NCBI GenBank assembly: GCA_002433075.1
Contig: DJHM01000022.1
Span: 231,673 to 295,672 of the forward strand
Reading direction: 5' to 3'
Origin: Latescibacteria bacterium UBA6620
GTDB taxonomy: Bacteria > Latescibacterota > UBA2968
DNA length: 64,000 nucleotides
Each line of letters starts with the position of its first letter. Positions within the stretch are counted from its first letter, which is position 1. The notes below the pieces were generated by a model. It was not told the origin of the DNA. It saw nothing but the letters and a program-made list of their open reading frames with translations, and ran no database searches. Shown piece after piece: positions 33,781 through 43,335 of this stretch. Position numbers and translations under genes: made by a program.

Positions 33781-35658
33781 TTAGAACCGTTCACCCAGAA
33801 TGAAGGTTCGATACCAGAGTTCGAAGGACAAGAGGCAGTAGAGGGGGCGGTGGTCCTTTACACGTCTGCAGTAATCAAAGAGGTATTGGATGTGCTCCAG
33901 TTCGAGAAACCGATGACACCCGCCTGCCTGCGACAGAATCAGGTTTCTGGCCTCCTCGCCAAAGTCCCCACTGAGCCATTTAAGCAGGGGCATGGGAAAG
34001 CCCTTCTTTTTTCGGTAAACGAACCGTTTCGGTAGATAGGCCTCCGCCGCCTTCTTGAGTACGTATTTTCCAGTCAGGTTAGGTACCCGTACACGGATCG
34101 GCATGGCTTCGACAGCCTCTACGAGATCCAGGTCGATCAGGGGGACCCGCATCTCGAGCGATGTGGCCATGCACATCTTATCGCCATAAGTCAGAAGTTC
34201 ATCGGGCAGCCAAACCCTCAAATCGATGTAGAGCATGGCTTCAAGTGGATCCGAGGGGGCACCTGCAGCCCCCAACCAGTAGTCGATAGAATCAGACACC
34301 GAGCCTTCGTGCCCTCTGATAGACTGCTTGAATCCATCGTTGTACAGGCTCTGTTTGTCCTCCTCTGGGAACACAGCGTAGATCGACTGGAGGCGATCCG
34401 ACTGGCCGGTCCTCAGCAGAGACCGTGTCGCCCGGATCAGCGAGATCCGACCTGAGCGCTCCGCGAGCGAGGGCAGAAGGCGTTGCTTGAGAATGTCGGG
34501 GAGTCGACGGTAATAGCCGGAAAGTCGTTCTCCCGAGTAGCGGCGGTAGCCTGCAAAAAGCTCGTCTGCACCCTGTCCGGAGAGCGCGACTTTAACGTTC
34601 ATTGCAGCGAGTCGGCTGATAAAATACTGGGCAAGAGTGGCAGAAGTCCCGTTTGGCTCTTCAAGATCGAACGCCGACTTTCTCAGGTAGCGCCAGTATT
34701 CCCCGGGTCTGATCGTCAACTCCTGGTGATCTGTCCCGAAGTGACGGGCAACTTCGCGCGCAATCGGCAGTTCATTCTCCCCCGACTCTGCGCCCTCAAA
34801 TCCCACACTGAAGGTCTGTACGCGAGAGGCCGAGGCACGGGACATAAGAGCGACGACGAGGGAGGAATCCAGCCCTCCACTCAGAAAAGCTGCAACAGGA
34901 ACATCGCTCAACATCTGACGCTCGACCGCTTCAGGCAAGAGACGTCTCACTTCCTCCACGGCCTCATTTTTGTTCTGGGCGCCCCGCGTTTGTCGCCGCG
35001 TCCAATAGAACTCAGTTCTGTTACCCCTCGCTGAGATCTTCACGTAATGTCCAGGGCGAAGCTTTTGAATGCCCCGGAACATTGTCCTCGGAGAGGGCAC
35101 ATACCTGTAGGTAAAAAACTGGTCGAGTGAGGTGGGGTCGACCTCCGGTGACACGGATCCCTCGGCCAGGATAGCCTTGATCTCCGAAGAAAAAATAAAC
35201 CGATCGCCGCTTTCGACATAGTAGAGCGGCTTGATACCCAGGTGGTCCCGTGCGAGGAACAGCGCGCGATCGACCCCGTCCCAGATCCCGAATGCGAACA
35301 TTCCGTTGAACCTGGCCATGCACTTTTCGCCCCAGGTCTTGAATGCGGCTAAGACTACCTCCGTGTCGGATTGCGTTCGGAACGCGTAGCTCTTCTTCAG
35401 GTCTTCCCGAAGTTCGCGATAGTTGTAGAGTTCACCGTTGTAGACAATCGTGTACCTCTCGCAGGTACTCTGCATCGGCTGGTGACCACCCTCGATATCC
35501 AGAATGCTGAGTCTGGTATGGCCGAAACCGATCTCCTTGTCGAGAAACAGTCCTGAGTCATCGGGGCCGCGATGCCGGACTGTGTTGGCCATCTTCTCCA
35601 ACAGGGCACGATCGATGTGTCGAGCACGGCGATCGTAGATACCGGCTATCCCACACAT
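33781..35658 (-). CDS. Asparagine synthase-type glutamine amidotransferase (first copy)
   Basis: 625 residues starting MCGIAGIYD so that Cys2 becomes the glutaminase nucleophile; the ATG at 35658 is therefore chosen over an upstream in-frame start. N-terminal Ntn domain with NTVRHRGPDDSG and YNGELYNYRELREDL; AMP-forming PP-loop SGGLDSSLVVALM in the synthetase half, then LSGQGADELFAGYRRY and GDKMCMATSLEMRVPLID. In glycan loci such enzymes usually amidate uronic acid carboxylates rather than make asparagine. A second copy lies at 43336-45195. Confidence 0.9.
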   Translation of the reverse strand: MCGIAGIYDRRARHIDRALLEKMANTVRHRGPDDSGLFLDKEIGFGHTRLSILDIEGGHQPMQSTCERYTIVYNGELYNYRELREDLKKSYAFRTQSDTEVVLAAFKTWGEKCMARFNGMFAFGIWDGVDRALFLARDHLGIKPLYYVESGDRFIFSSEIKAILAEGSVSPEVDPTSLDQFFTYRYVPSPRTMFRGIQKLRPGHYVKISARGNRTEFYWTRRQTRGAQNKNEAVEEVRRLLPEAVERQMLSDVPVAAFLSGGLDSSLVVALMSRASASRVQTFSVGFEGAESGENELPIAREVARHFGTDHQELTIRPGEYWRYLRKSAFDLEEPNGTSATLAQYFISRLAAMNVKVALSGQGADELFAGYRRYSGERLSGYYRRLPDILKQRLLPSLAERSGRISLIRATRSLLRTGQSDRLQSIYAVFPEEDKQSLYNDGFKQSIRGHEGSVSDSIDYWLGAAGAPSDPLEAMLYIDLRVWLPDELLTYGDKMCMATSLEMRVPLIDLDLVEAVEAMPIRVRVPNLTGKYVLKKAAEAYLPKRFVYRKKKGFPMPLLKWLSGDFGEEARNLILSQAGGCHRFLELEHIQYLFDYCRRVKDHRPLYCLLSFELWYRTFILGERF

Positions 35659-35710
35659 GTGACGGCTCCCCCGACAGTACTCGGAAGCCACATCCGCTTC
35701 ACATCAGGTT

Positions 35711-36823
35711 TCACGTCTCGACTCCGCAAGAAGCGAGCCGCTCCGGAGCAGTAGGCTCGCGACCGTGTGACCACGCGCCGGAGAGTTGGCGGAACGTCGA
35801 GAACCGAAAGACCTCCGGTTTTGAGTTCAAATAAGCCAGGACCTGGGCAAGTTCTTTTCCGTTCCGCGTGTCAGCCAGCTTGGAATGTCCGATGAGCACG
35901 ACCGGAAGGTCCTTCGCACCTGGGTTGTTGCACGCGATGCGCTCGAACGTCCGAACGATCTGTCCGGCAGAGCATTGGTTGAAGTCCAGCTTCCACGCGT
36001 GGCGGGATAGGACAAGCCTGCCCAGATCGCGAAGACGACCGACGATTCGACGACGTGAGGACATTCCACTCAGCTTCACAGGGTACTGCCGGGAGGTCAA
36101 CACGCGACGTAGGCGGCCAAGGCTTGCGAATGCCCAGACATGACGGCGTTCACAGTAGATGGGTATCTCGATCAGCGGACTATCCTGACTGATCCCGCAT
36201 ATGTCCTCCGCTGAAGGCCGCCAGGGGACAATGTTGCTCGGAGCCTGGGAGTAATCGAACGTCACCGTGCCCTTTCTCGAACCGTATTTGAACACGGATG
36301 AATCGTAGCGAATTCCATTCTCGATCAGCGCAGGTACGATGTGGTGGGACGGACACATCGACCAGTTGGCCGCCCTGAACGCCAGACACGCATAGTCCGG
36401 ATCGACCGGCCTTAGCAATCGCTCCAGATAGGTCTTCCCGCCGCTGATGATTTCGGTAATTCGTTCGCGAGGCAGATCGGCACAACTGTATTCCTTGTAA
36501 TATTGCTCCCACTTCCTCCCGACGAACTCCGCTTTGAGATACGAGGGGTGGACGTGCAATTGAACATCGTGGCCCCGCGCGACCGCTGTGCGCAGCTGTT
36601 CTTCTATGTCCCCGATCCCGAAGTAATCGCGTCCGGACCGATCAGCCACCTCCCTGTACCTCAGAAGCTCAGCCGTGTCAGCCATGATCGTCAGTCTCGC
36701 GCCTGCATCCTGGAACAGGTCAAGCAGGCGCCCCGTAGGCCGCGTCATCAGCGCCCGAGGTCGGCCCTCGCCGTTCCCGTGTATCTCGTAGTCCAGGGTA
36801 AAGAGGATATCGAATCGTGCCAT
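35711..36823 (-). CDS. Polysaccharide deacetylase-like protein (first)
   Basis: 370 residues. Landmarks of a NodB-like fold: DILFTLDYEIHGNGEG with the first acidic residue, LTIMADTAELLRYREVADR, HDVQLHVHPSYLKAEF with an H-x-H-P metal motif, and CLAFRAANWS. The usual HxxxH appears as HVHPS, so metal binding is plausible. The C-terminal part RNGKELAQVLAYLNSK matches the end of the barrel. It has a promoter of its own at 36948-36976. The substrate might be an N-acetylated repeat unit, but many family members in glycan loci have unknown roles. Confidence 0.7.
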   Translation of the reverse strand: MARFDILFTLDYEIHGNGEGRPRALMTRPTGRLLDLFQDAGARLTIMADTAELLRYREVADRSGRDYFGIGDIEEQLRTAVARGHDVQLHVHPSYLKAEFVGRKWEQYYKEYSCADLPRERITEIISGGKTYLERLLRPVDPDYACLAFRAANWSMCPSHHIVPALIENGIRYDSSVFKYGSRKGTVTFDYSQAPSNIVPWRPSAEDICGISQDSPLIEIPIYCERRHVWAFASLGRLRRVLTSRQYPVKLSGMSSRRRIVGRLRDLGRLVLSRHAWKLDFNQCSAGQIVRTFERIACNNPGAKDLPVVLIGHSKLADTRNGKELAQVLAYLNSKPEVFRFSTFRQLSGAWSHGREPTAPERLASCGVET

Positions 36824-36947
36824 GAGTTGCTGACCCAGGTGATCTCCAGCCGCCCCTCAAACGATCGGATGGCATTACGCCAGCGACCTTGACGACGATC
36901 ACAAAAGTCCGGGCTGAGTTCTCTCCCAGACGCCGAGGAATCACTGT

Positions 36948-36976
36948 AAGATAAGTAAATTCAACAGGTTTTTCAA
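36948..36976 (-). promoter_or_regulatory. Internal promoter in the polysaccharide locus
   Basis: TTGAAA (36976-36971), a 17-base spacer and TATCTT (36953-36948), in a 166-base intergenic gap, the widest within the locus. The start near 36941 leaves a 118-base leader before the deacetylase ATG at 36823. Confidence 0.55.
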
Positions 36977-36989
36977 ATCTGGAGGTATT

Positions 36990-38225
36990 TCAGGAGTCCT
37001 GCAAAGTGCGAATCTTCCCGTCGTGAGCCGCCACGGTCCATAAGCAGCCATCGGGGAGATCCACGGGATCCAGGCTGTCACCGATACGCGCAACTGACCG
37101 AGCGCGCCACCACGCGGCGACCGCTGCAGGGAGGGCGTGCCAGCGACCCGAAAAGGTCCCGAGGACACTTAGTAGCGTCTTATAGGCGTCCAGGCTCTCG
37201 GGGTTGGTAAGGTAGTCTGGATGGGTGTTTAGGAGAGCGATACCGTGATGTCGATGGATGAACGCCGCTTTCTCGAGCCAGGGTTCGGGCGAAGCCTTCC
37301 CCAGCACCTCGGTCATTGTATGATCTTGCATCAGTGTCGTGGGAAGTGCGACGAATCGACCCACAAAGAAGGGCCATATGGTCATGACCCCTCCAGGCAT
37401 CGGCTCGTGTGGATCGGTATCGAAGAAAGACAGGTCGTATTCGACATCCAGAGACTGCATCCACACAGGATGACGGTGAGTCATGGGCGACCGGTATCCG
37501 CTCGCGCCCCAATCAGACAGAACCTGGTTGATCGTCTTCGTCCGGGATTGAAACAACGACCTGCGAGAGAAGAGAAGTCCATCGTGCTTGAGACCGTGGA
37601 CCCCAACCTCGAAGCCCCGCACCTTCAGGTCGTCGACAAGTGAGCTGGGGATGTGATAGGCATCGGGAACGAAGTTGAAGGAGGACCGGAAACCGAGCCG
37701 TTCCTCCGTATCGGCGATGCGCCTTACGTTGCGGACCCCTGCACTCGACTCGACATCGTGCGTCAACACGAGGCAGGACGTGAAAGTGCGCGGCCAAAGA
37801 CCCACGAATCGCAGTTCCTGTGCCTGGAGTGCTTGCAGGATGTTTCGGAGGAGGTCCATCTGGTAGCTGACGAACCGATGTTCGATCGGCCAGTCGAGGG
37901 GGCCCGCCTCGTCCGTAACGCGACGCCGAAATCGTCGTATCACCCGGCGTCCTGCGGGGGGCAGAAGGGGCCTGATGATGCGATAGTAGACACGATGCAA
38001 GTCTGTAAAACGGTGTCCGCCGGTAGTGGCTTCGGACAGAACAGCGGCGACAATCTCGCGGGCACTGTCGGACTTAACCGACTCGAAGGCCTCTCCAAGG
38101 ACGTCCACGCTACGTCGAGCGGCTTCTTCGAACACGGATGACTCGATCGGGTCGCAGAACCTCCAGAATTTCCTGGGCTCATTCTCGTGGTAAAGAGCCG
38201 CGAGGCGGCGATCGAGGCTTCGCAC
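36990..38225 (-). CDS. Polysaccharide deacetylase-family protein (second)
   Basis: 411 residues, GTG start at 38225. The first 145 residues are helical and of no known type. From SCLVLTHDVESSAGVRNVRR the NodB-like barrel begins (TxDxE), followed by SSFNFVPDAYHIPSSLVDDL, EVGVHGLKHDGLLFSRRSLF (H-G-x-K-H-D) and GYRSPMTHRHPVWM. This arrangement is seen in deacetylase-like genes of polysaccharide loci in many environmental bacteria. The last 40 residues (AAVAAWWRARSVARIGDSLD) form an extra strand-rich end. The target is unknown. Confidence 0.75.
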   Translation of the reverse strand: MRSLDRRLAALYHENEPRKFWRFCDPIESSVFEEAARRSVDVLGEAFESVKSDSAREIVAAVLSEATTGGHRFTDLHRVYYRIIRPLLPPAGRRVIRRFRRRVTDEAGPLDWPIEHRFVSYQMDLLRNILQALQAQELRFVGLWPRTFTSCLVLTHDVESSAGVRNVRRIADTEERLGFRSSFNFVPDAYHIPSSLVDDLKVRGFEVGVHGLKHDGLLFSRRSLFQSRTKTINQVLSDWGASGYRSPMTHRHPVWMQSLDVEYDLSFFDTDPHEPMPGGVMTIWPFFVGRFVALPTTLMQDHTMTEVLGKASPEPWLEKAAFIHRHHGIALLNTHPDYLTNPESLDAYKTLLSVLGTFSGRWHALPAAVAAWWRARSVARIGDSLDPVDLPDGCLWTVAAHDGKIRTLQDS

Positions 38226-38230
38226 GTCGG

Positions 38231-39241
38231 CTATCCCACGTGTCTATAGAGCAGCTCGCCAGCTGCCCTGCCGAGGATGGCCGGTGATTTTCTTAGAACG
38301 ATTCCCATGAGACGGTCGGTCAGACCGTGACCGTAATCCTCTGTTTTGCCACCGATCGTTTCATAGACGAGGGGAGACTCGGTCGCTCCCCAGCCCCCCT
38401 TAAACGCCCGGAGCCCCGTATTTTCCGCGTCCGATCGTCCGAAATCGAACGATCGATATCCCTGTTCGCAGCCCCAACGGATGGCATCCCAAAGGATGGC
38501 GTGATTGGGGCGGCAGGACCAGTACGCGGGGTCCGAAGCACTGTACTTGTAGGTAAGAGTCTGGTTCCAACACAAGAAGACGGATGATGCGATCGGCCGT
38601 CGCCCAACCCAGGCGACCGATACGAACCCGCGCCGGTGGCGCAGTAACTCCTCCCACAGAACCCGAAAATACCGTCGCGGCTGTACAGGGACGCCGTGCC
38701 GATGCCTCGTCAAGCCGTGGAGAGTCAGGAAAATACGGAGGTAGGCCATCGACGAGTTCCGGTGAACGATCACACCTTCCCGCTCGGCCTGCTGAATGCT
38801 CTGCTGGACGCGCGTCTTCTTGAAACGTCCAAAGACAGAGTTGCTGTCCGGCTCCAACTCGAGCTCGTGCAGGTACGCCCTGGTTCCCATCACCGCAGAG
38901 TGATCGATAAAGTCACGAATCTCGATGCGAGGGCTTCGCCCGCCGGTCTGGGTCTCGACCAGACCCTTTACCAGTCGAACTTTTGAGGCATCATCGACAG
39001 CGAGGAGCCGACAATGATCCGAGAAGGGCAGGGCAACCCATCGTCGACCGGTGATGGGGCTATTGATCTTCATAAGAGGCAACCCTGCGGTGATGGCGTC
39101 ACCCCTTCTGACGACGGCTGCGCAAGAATCATAGCCGTAAGATCTAGCCAGCACACGGGACCAGCTTGGATGATGGAAGATGGACGCATCAGGGTGGCCC
39201 GCCACGAAGTGGCTCCACGTGGAACTGTCGGTATTCAGCAT
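38231..39241 (-). CDS. FemAB-like GNAT acyl/aminoacyl transferase
   Basis: 336 residues from the ATG at 39241. The sequence follows the FemAB-related pattern of glycan loci: IFHHPSWSRVLARSYGYDSC, LPFSDHCRLLAVDD, RRYFRVLWEELLRHRRGFVS and the C-terminal GNAT half YWSCRPNHAILWDAIRWGCE and YRSFDFGRSDAENTGLRAFK. FemAB-type proteins transfer amino acids from aminoacyl-tRNA or acyl groups to amines. Here an acyl or aminoacyl decoration of a surface sugar is likely. It overlaps the formyltransferase gene by none, starting 17 bases after its stop. Confidence 0.78.
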   Translation of the reverse strand: MLNTDSSTWSHFVAGHPDASIFHHPSWSRVLARSYGYDSCAAVVRRGDAITAGLPLMKINSPITGRRWVALPFSDHCRLLAVDDASKVRLVKGLVETQTGGRSPRIEIRDFIDHSAVMGTRAYLHELELEPDSNSVFGRFKKTRVQQSIQQAEREGVIVHRNSSMAYLRIFLTLHGLTRHRHGVPVQPRRYFRVLWEELLRHRRGFVSVAWVGRRPIASSVFLCWNQTLTYKYSASDPAYWSCRPNHAILWDAIRWGCEQGYRSFDFGRSDAENTGLRAFKGGWGATESPLVYETIGGKTEDYGHGLTDRLMGIVLRKSPAILGRAAGELLYRHVG

Positions 39242-39258
39242 GGTGAATGTTGAGCGAC

Positions 39259-40050
39259 TCACCTCGACCAGAACCTTCTCAGATCCCACCACCGAATCAC
39301 CGACCGTCTTCTCGCCGCCACTCTCTCCTCCTTCGTCGGCTTACGGTGGTACGTGCCGTGACCCTGGGGAACGGCCTCCTCCCACAGTGAAGGCAGATTC
39401 CGCAACACGTGGGTGAGGGATTGTTGCAACGAATCCTGTGCGATTTTTTCCACACCATACTCCGACTGACGTGGGTGGATCCTGAAACGACGCTGGCAAA
39501 GGACTTCCCCTGCGTCCCAGTCGGAGGCAAGTCGATGAAAAGCGAGGCCCGATTCCTCCCATCCGTTAGTCAGGGACCAGAAATGGGGCGCAGGACCCCG
39601 ATTCTGAGGCAGTAGCCCCGGATGAATGTTCACCAGGTACTCGAATCCACGGAGGCGAGTCGGAAGCCGATACGGAAAGATGCAACTGACAAGCACACCC
39701 GGGCGATCTTCTCCCGAGATGCCCAGGGACTCGATCGCCCGCGCCAGACTCCTTTCCTTACCGTCCCACGAAACGATTGGAATGTGAGGATGGTCGATCA
39801 GGAATTCTCTGAGACACGTATAGTCGTCAGAGCGCTTCAAACGTGTTTTTCGAAGCAGGCAATGGAGAAGCCGAAAACACGCGACCGCCACGAGCGATAG
39901 GGCATGGATCCTGCCTTCGCGGAGACGGTCTCGGAGATTTTGTCCGTGTTCGGGAACGACCACCAGCCGGAGAGACATCTCACGGTAGACGGCCGCGGCG
40001 GCCGCGGCGGACAGCGGATTAAGGGGGCTTCCACAGAGAACGGCATCCAT
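39259..40050 (-). CDS. Formyltransferase-family protein
   Basis: 263 residues from the ATG at 40050. The core carries FEYLVNIHPGLLPQNRGPAP, the N-x-H-P-x-L-L-P...RG motif of methionyl-tRNA and sugar N-formyltransferases, with WDAGEVLCQRRFRI at the place of the catalytic Asp (D in SDWDAGE). The N-terminal half is shorter than in Fmt. In glycan loci such proteins formylate 3- or 4-amino sugars using 10-formyl-THF. It lies between a FemAB-like gene and an SGNH hydrolase, three enzymes of group transfer or removal in a row. Confidence 0.75.
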   Translation of the reverse strand: MDAVLCGSPLNPLSAAAAAAVYREMSLRLVVVPEHGQNLRDRLREGRIHALSLVAVACFRLLHCLLRKTRLKRSDDYTCLREFLIDHPHIPIVSWDGKERSLARAIESLGISGEDRPGVLVSCIFPYRLPTRLRGFEYLVNIHPGLLPQNRGPAPHFWSLTNGWEESGLAFHRLASDWDAGEVLCQRRFRIHPRQSEYGVEKIAQDSLQQSLTHVLRNLPSLWEEAVPQGHGTYHRKPTKEERVAARRRSVIRWWDLRRFWSR

Positions 40051-40060
40051 CACAGTGTCG

Positions 40061-41275
40061 TCAGGAGGCCGACGAAGAAAAAGGGCGGTAGTCCCCGCCA
40101 CTGAGAATGGCTTTCGACAGCTCTTCTGAGATGCGCCGGTTGGCCTCAGCGGTGAAGTGACAGTAGTCCACGAACACTTCAAACTCCCATTCGTGGGGCG
40201 TGGACATCGGAAAGATGGAACCCATTCCTTTCGCGGAGGTGTGCAATCCGCTCAGAAACCCGTGAACTCGCCCCCCCGTCTTTGCGTAGTAGTTGTAGAC
40301 GGCCCGCTCGGCAGATTTCAACTGCGTGGTATCGCGTAGACTCAGATGCGGCTGAATTAGGAGCAAGTGCTGGACCCCGTCCGCCCGGAGTTCTTGCTGT
40401 AGGGCATTTAAATGACCAAAGAAGGCGGCCGTCGCACGCTGTTCGCCTTCCCCCAGAGGTTTGGCGGGTCCCAGGATTCCGCTCTGGCCAAGCCACTTGC
40501 GATAGGTTTCCAGGTCACGCGAAGAGGAGACGGGGGTCCGGATGATACCACTCTTCGCATAGAGATACTCCCCAACCAGAAAGCAGAGAGCAGAATTTCG
40601 CATCAGGAAACGAAACTCGAGGAAGGGCCACCGCTTGAATCGATGTGATTTCCACGCCGACTCGATCACGTCGCGCGTCATCTCCTCCGGGTTCAGGCTC
40701 GGCGGGTCGTTTATACCATCCATCGTGATCACCCAGTCGGGGCCCAGGTTCCTGAGTTCCCTGTATCTGAGCAAAGACTGAAGGGATGTTCCCGATGCGA
40801 TGGCCGCGTTGAACACGCGCACTTTTCGATCCGGCATCTCAGCTTGCAGAAGGCGCTCTAGTTGGCCATCAATTGAATCACGGATCGGATGCGTCCCCAC
40901 TCCGGTGATCTTAAGCCACTCCCCATCCTGATTCGATCCCATTCCGGCAACTGCCGACCCACCAAGGAGAAACACCCAGAAGTCGTCATCGCCCTTCACA
41001 GGCATCGCAACTTGGCCGATTGGAACCCGCATCCCGAACTCGTTGTATTGGCTCGCGAGAGTGTGTTCCAGAAATCTCGGTCGATTTCCCCATACCGTAA
41101 GGTCGTGGTCGATCCATCGTCCGTTTCCCATCACGGAGAAGTGTGTTCCGTAGGCGTCGAACCGTTGCCAACACACCACCCGAGCCCCGATCTCGAGCAG
41201 AAGAAGGACGATGACCAGCGGAGCCAGGGAGAGTGCGGCTTGGGCCGTTCGAGACAGATTCTTGAGCCGACTCAA
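40061..41275 (-). CDS. Membrane-anchored SGNH/GDSL hydrolase-like protein
   Basis: 404 residues. One N-terminal membrane helix (SLAPLVIVLLLLEIGARVVC) places the rest in the periplasm. The nucleophile block reads FLLGGSAVAGMGSN (GGS), followed by VFNAAIASGTSLQSLLRYRE, ITMDGINDP (in the place of GxND) and EVFVDYCHFTAEANRRISEE with the D-x-x-H pair. It may add or remove O-acetyl groups on the polymer, as AlgX/AlgJ-like proteins do. The start ATG overlaps the upstream gene's stop by four bases. Confidence 0.78.
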   Translation of the reverse strand: MSRLKNLSRTAQAALSLAPLVIVLLLLEIGARVVCWQRFDAYGTHFSVMGNGRWIDHDLTVWGNRPRFLEHTLASQYNEFGMRVPIGQVAMPVKGDDDFWVFLLGGSAVAGMGSNQDGEWLKITGVGTHPIRDSIDGQLERLLQAEMPDRKVRVFNAAIASGTSLQSLLRYRELRNLGPDWVITMDGINDPPSLNPEEMTRDVIESAWKSHRFKRWPFLEFRFLMRNSALCFLVGEYLYAKSGIIRTPVSSSRDLETYRKWLGQSGILGPAKPLGEGEQRATAAFFGHLNALQQELRADGVQHLLLIQPHLSLRDTTQLKSAERAVYNYYAKTGGRVHGFLSGLHTSAKGMGSIFPMSTPHEWEFEVFVDYCHFTAEANRRISEELSKAILSGGDYRPFSSSAS

Positions 41276-42300
41276 GACGTACCGCCCCAGCTTACGATCT
41301 GATTCACGAAGAACTCCAGCACCGACGACGATGAATCCGGTAGACGTCCAGGCGGTCTCTTTTCAAATCGAATGGAGGCGACATCTTCCCGGGTCACGAT
41401 GTGTGTCAGCCTCCCTTCCTGGATCAGCGAACGATCCGCGGCTCCAAGCGTTGCCGTGAGAATAGAATAGGTCGGGACGCCAAGCAGAGCAGCCTCGCGA
41501 TTCATGGTACCCCCTGCGCTGATGACCAGGTCGCAGTGCCAGATGGTGTTCAGGCCGTCGACTGCTCCATCGGGAATCACCACACGGTCACCGAAGGATC
41601 GATAGGTCGCTCGGAGTTCCCGCTCCTGGTCGGCCGATCGAGGTATCAGAATCGCTTTGGTACGGGACCGAGAAAGGATCATCTTCATCACCGATGTGAA
41701 CAACAGATCTGACTCGGTCGTATGATAATGTACGAATCCAGACGGGGGTCGAACCAACACGACAATCGACTGCGGGTCCGTGACGTCGAGTTCCATAGAG
41801 GAACGAGGCTCGAACGTCGAGAGGTAGATCTCCTCTTTGTAACCCTGGTAGTAGCTGACTTTTTCTGATGGGATAGTCCGTATGCGGTCAGAATCCTGGA
41901 GGCAAGCGGGAAGGAGAATCCGATCGGGCAGGGAGTGAACGAAAAGCTTCGATGAATGCTCGTAGTCGTAGGCCGTAATACACGGGATACGCGCCAGGGT
42001 GGAAGCCAGGATGTGGCTTCGAGAACCGTGGCTGATGCCGACGTCGATCCCGCAATCCTTCATGCGCCACGCAAGTCTGATTGCCCGATCGAAGGCCGAG
42101 ATCCCCTTCGACACGGTTCCCCGACGCTCTCCCCCTCCCACCACATCATAGCTGAGGCCGAAGCGATCCAGCAGGCCGAGAGTGTGCCCCGTATCCTTTG
42201 CAGTGAGGTAGATCTGATGCCCCAATGACTCAAGCCGCTCGATAATCGGCTCGAAGATCATCGCGTGGGGGGTGTTTTCCAGATCGATCCAAACGTTCAA
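41272..42300 (-). CDS. DUF354-family GT-B glycosyltransferase-like protein
   Basis: 342 residues. MNVWIDLENTPHAMIFEPII opens the N-terminal GT-B half in the style of DUF354 proteins; GISHGSRSHILASTLARIPC and ITAYDYEHSSKLF follow, and the C-terminal half has DLVISAGGTMNREAALLGVP, the nucleotide-sugar binding pattern of UDP-GlcNAc epimerase/MurG-like folds. Members occur in archaeal and bacterial polysaccharide loci. The donor is not known. Confidence 0.75.
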   Translation of the reverse strand: MNVWIDLENTPHAMIFEPIIERLESLGHQIYLTAKDTGHTLGLLDRFGLSYDVVGGGERRGTVSKGISAFDRAIRLAWRMKDCGIDVGISHGSRSHILASTLARIPCITAYDYEHSSKLFVHSLPDRILLPACLQDSDRIRTIPSEKVSYYQGYKEEIYLSTFEPRSSMELDVTDPQSIVVLVRPPSGFVHYHTTESDLLFTSVMKMILSRSRTKAILIPRSADQERELRATYRSFGDRVVIPDGAVDGLNTIWHCDLVISAGGTMNREAALLGVPTYSILTATLGAADRSLIQEGRLTHIVTREDVASIRFEKRPPGRLPDSSSSVLEFFVNQIVSWGGTS

Positions 42301-42308
42301 GGCCGCCC

Positions 42309-43331
42309 CTATACTCCCGTCGCCTGGACTACCCCACGATCAGACAGGCATACCCGATAGACCTCTTCGACTCGCTCCGCCACACGATCAAGAGATAGAT
42401 TTCCGATCTTCTCCCTGCCATCGCTGCGATCCCCACGCCCCAGCACTTCCCTCAGTGCGTTCCCGATCGAAGTGGGATCGCGCTCGGCCCTTCGACAGCC
42501 CTCTACACCCTCGATCGTCTCCCAGGCGTCACCCGCGTCAACCGAAACGACGGGCAAGTTACAGGCAGTGGCCTCCTTGACCATGTTCGGAGATCCTTCC
42601 CAATCGGATGTCAGCAGCAACACGTTGCACGCGTTCATAAATGTGACGACTCGATCCTGGGGCTGCCCCCAGACAGGAAGGAGCTCAACGGGGATGCCCG
42701 ATTTCTCGAGAACGTCCACGGAAGCCTCGGCTAGGTCGAACCGTTTGCGCACGATGGCAGGATCGCCCGGGAACAGCACGTACCGGAGATGCGGTTCAAA
42801 CCCCAGTTCACGTCGCGCCTCCAGGACGTCCCGGGGCCGAAAAAGCCCGAAGTCGACCCCGTTCGGGATGACCGCAGTTCGAGATTTCGCGCCTGCGAGC
42901 CACATCCGATCCAGCATACCTTGACTCTTGACGATGCCTCCATCCATACCCGCTGACAGTCCCTGACACGCCAACGCGATCAGTCGACTGCGAAAGGTCA
43001 GTGAGCCTCCGTTTTCACTGGGGGTCCCCAGCAGATCGTCGCCACAGAACGAAACCACCACTGGCACGTCCGACTGCATGCGCGCGACGATACCCGACAA
43101 GCCATAGTGCGCGTGCACGACGTCAAAGTCTCCGTTCTTGATCACCTTCCGTAGAGCCGGTATCGCTCTGGCGTATTCGTAGGGAGATCGAAACCCTTCG
43201 ATGTAGAAAAGAGTTACGTCGTGCCCCCTGTCTACGATGGAGTCGATCTGCGACTTCACGAATGTGCCGTAGTGCGGCTTCTCTTCCGTGGGATACATAT
43301 TCGTAATCATACAGATTCGGAGCCTTCGCAT
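42309..43331 (-). CDS. Family 4 glycosyltransferase (first)
   Basis: 340 residues from the ATG at 43331. RICMITNMYPTEEKPHYGTF and VVHAHYGLSG in the N-terminal half, then the C-terminal donor-binding half with VVTFMNACNVLLLTSDWEGS and MVKEATACNLPVVSVDAGDA (the E-x7-E type motif in GSPNMVKEA). It is a GT-B, retaining family 4 transferase for assembly of the repeat unit on the cytoplasmic face. It overlaps the second amidotransferase by none, following it immediately. Confidence 0.88.
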   Translation of the reverse strand: MRRLRICMITNMYPTEEKPHYGTFVKSQIDSIVDRGHDVTLFYIEGFRSPYEYARAIPALRKVIKNGDFDVVHAHYGLSGIVARMQSDVPVVVSFCGDDLLGTPSENGGSLTFRSRLIALACQGLSAGMDGGIVKSQGMLDRMWLAGAKSRTAVIPNGVDFGLFRPRDVLEARRELGFEPHLRYVLFPGDPAIVRKRFDLAEASVDVLEKSGIPVELLPVWGQPQDRVVTFMNACNVLLLTSDWEGSPNMVKEATACNLPVVSVDAGDAWETIEGVEGCRRAERDPTSIGNALREVLGRGDRSDGREKIGNLSLDRVAERVEEVYRVCLSDRGVVQATGV

Positions 43332-43335
43332 CGCC

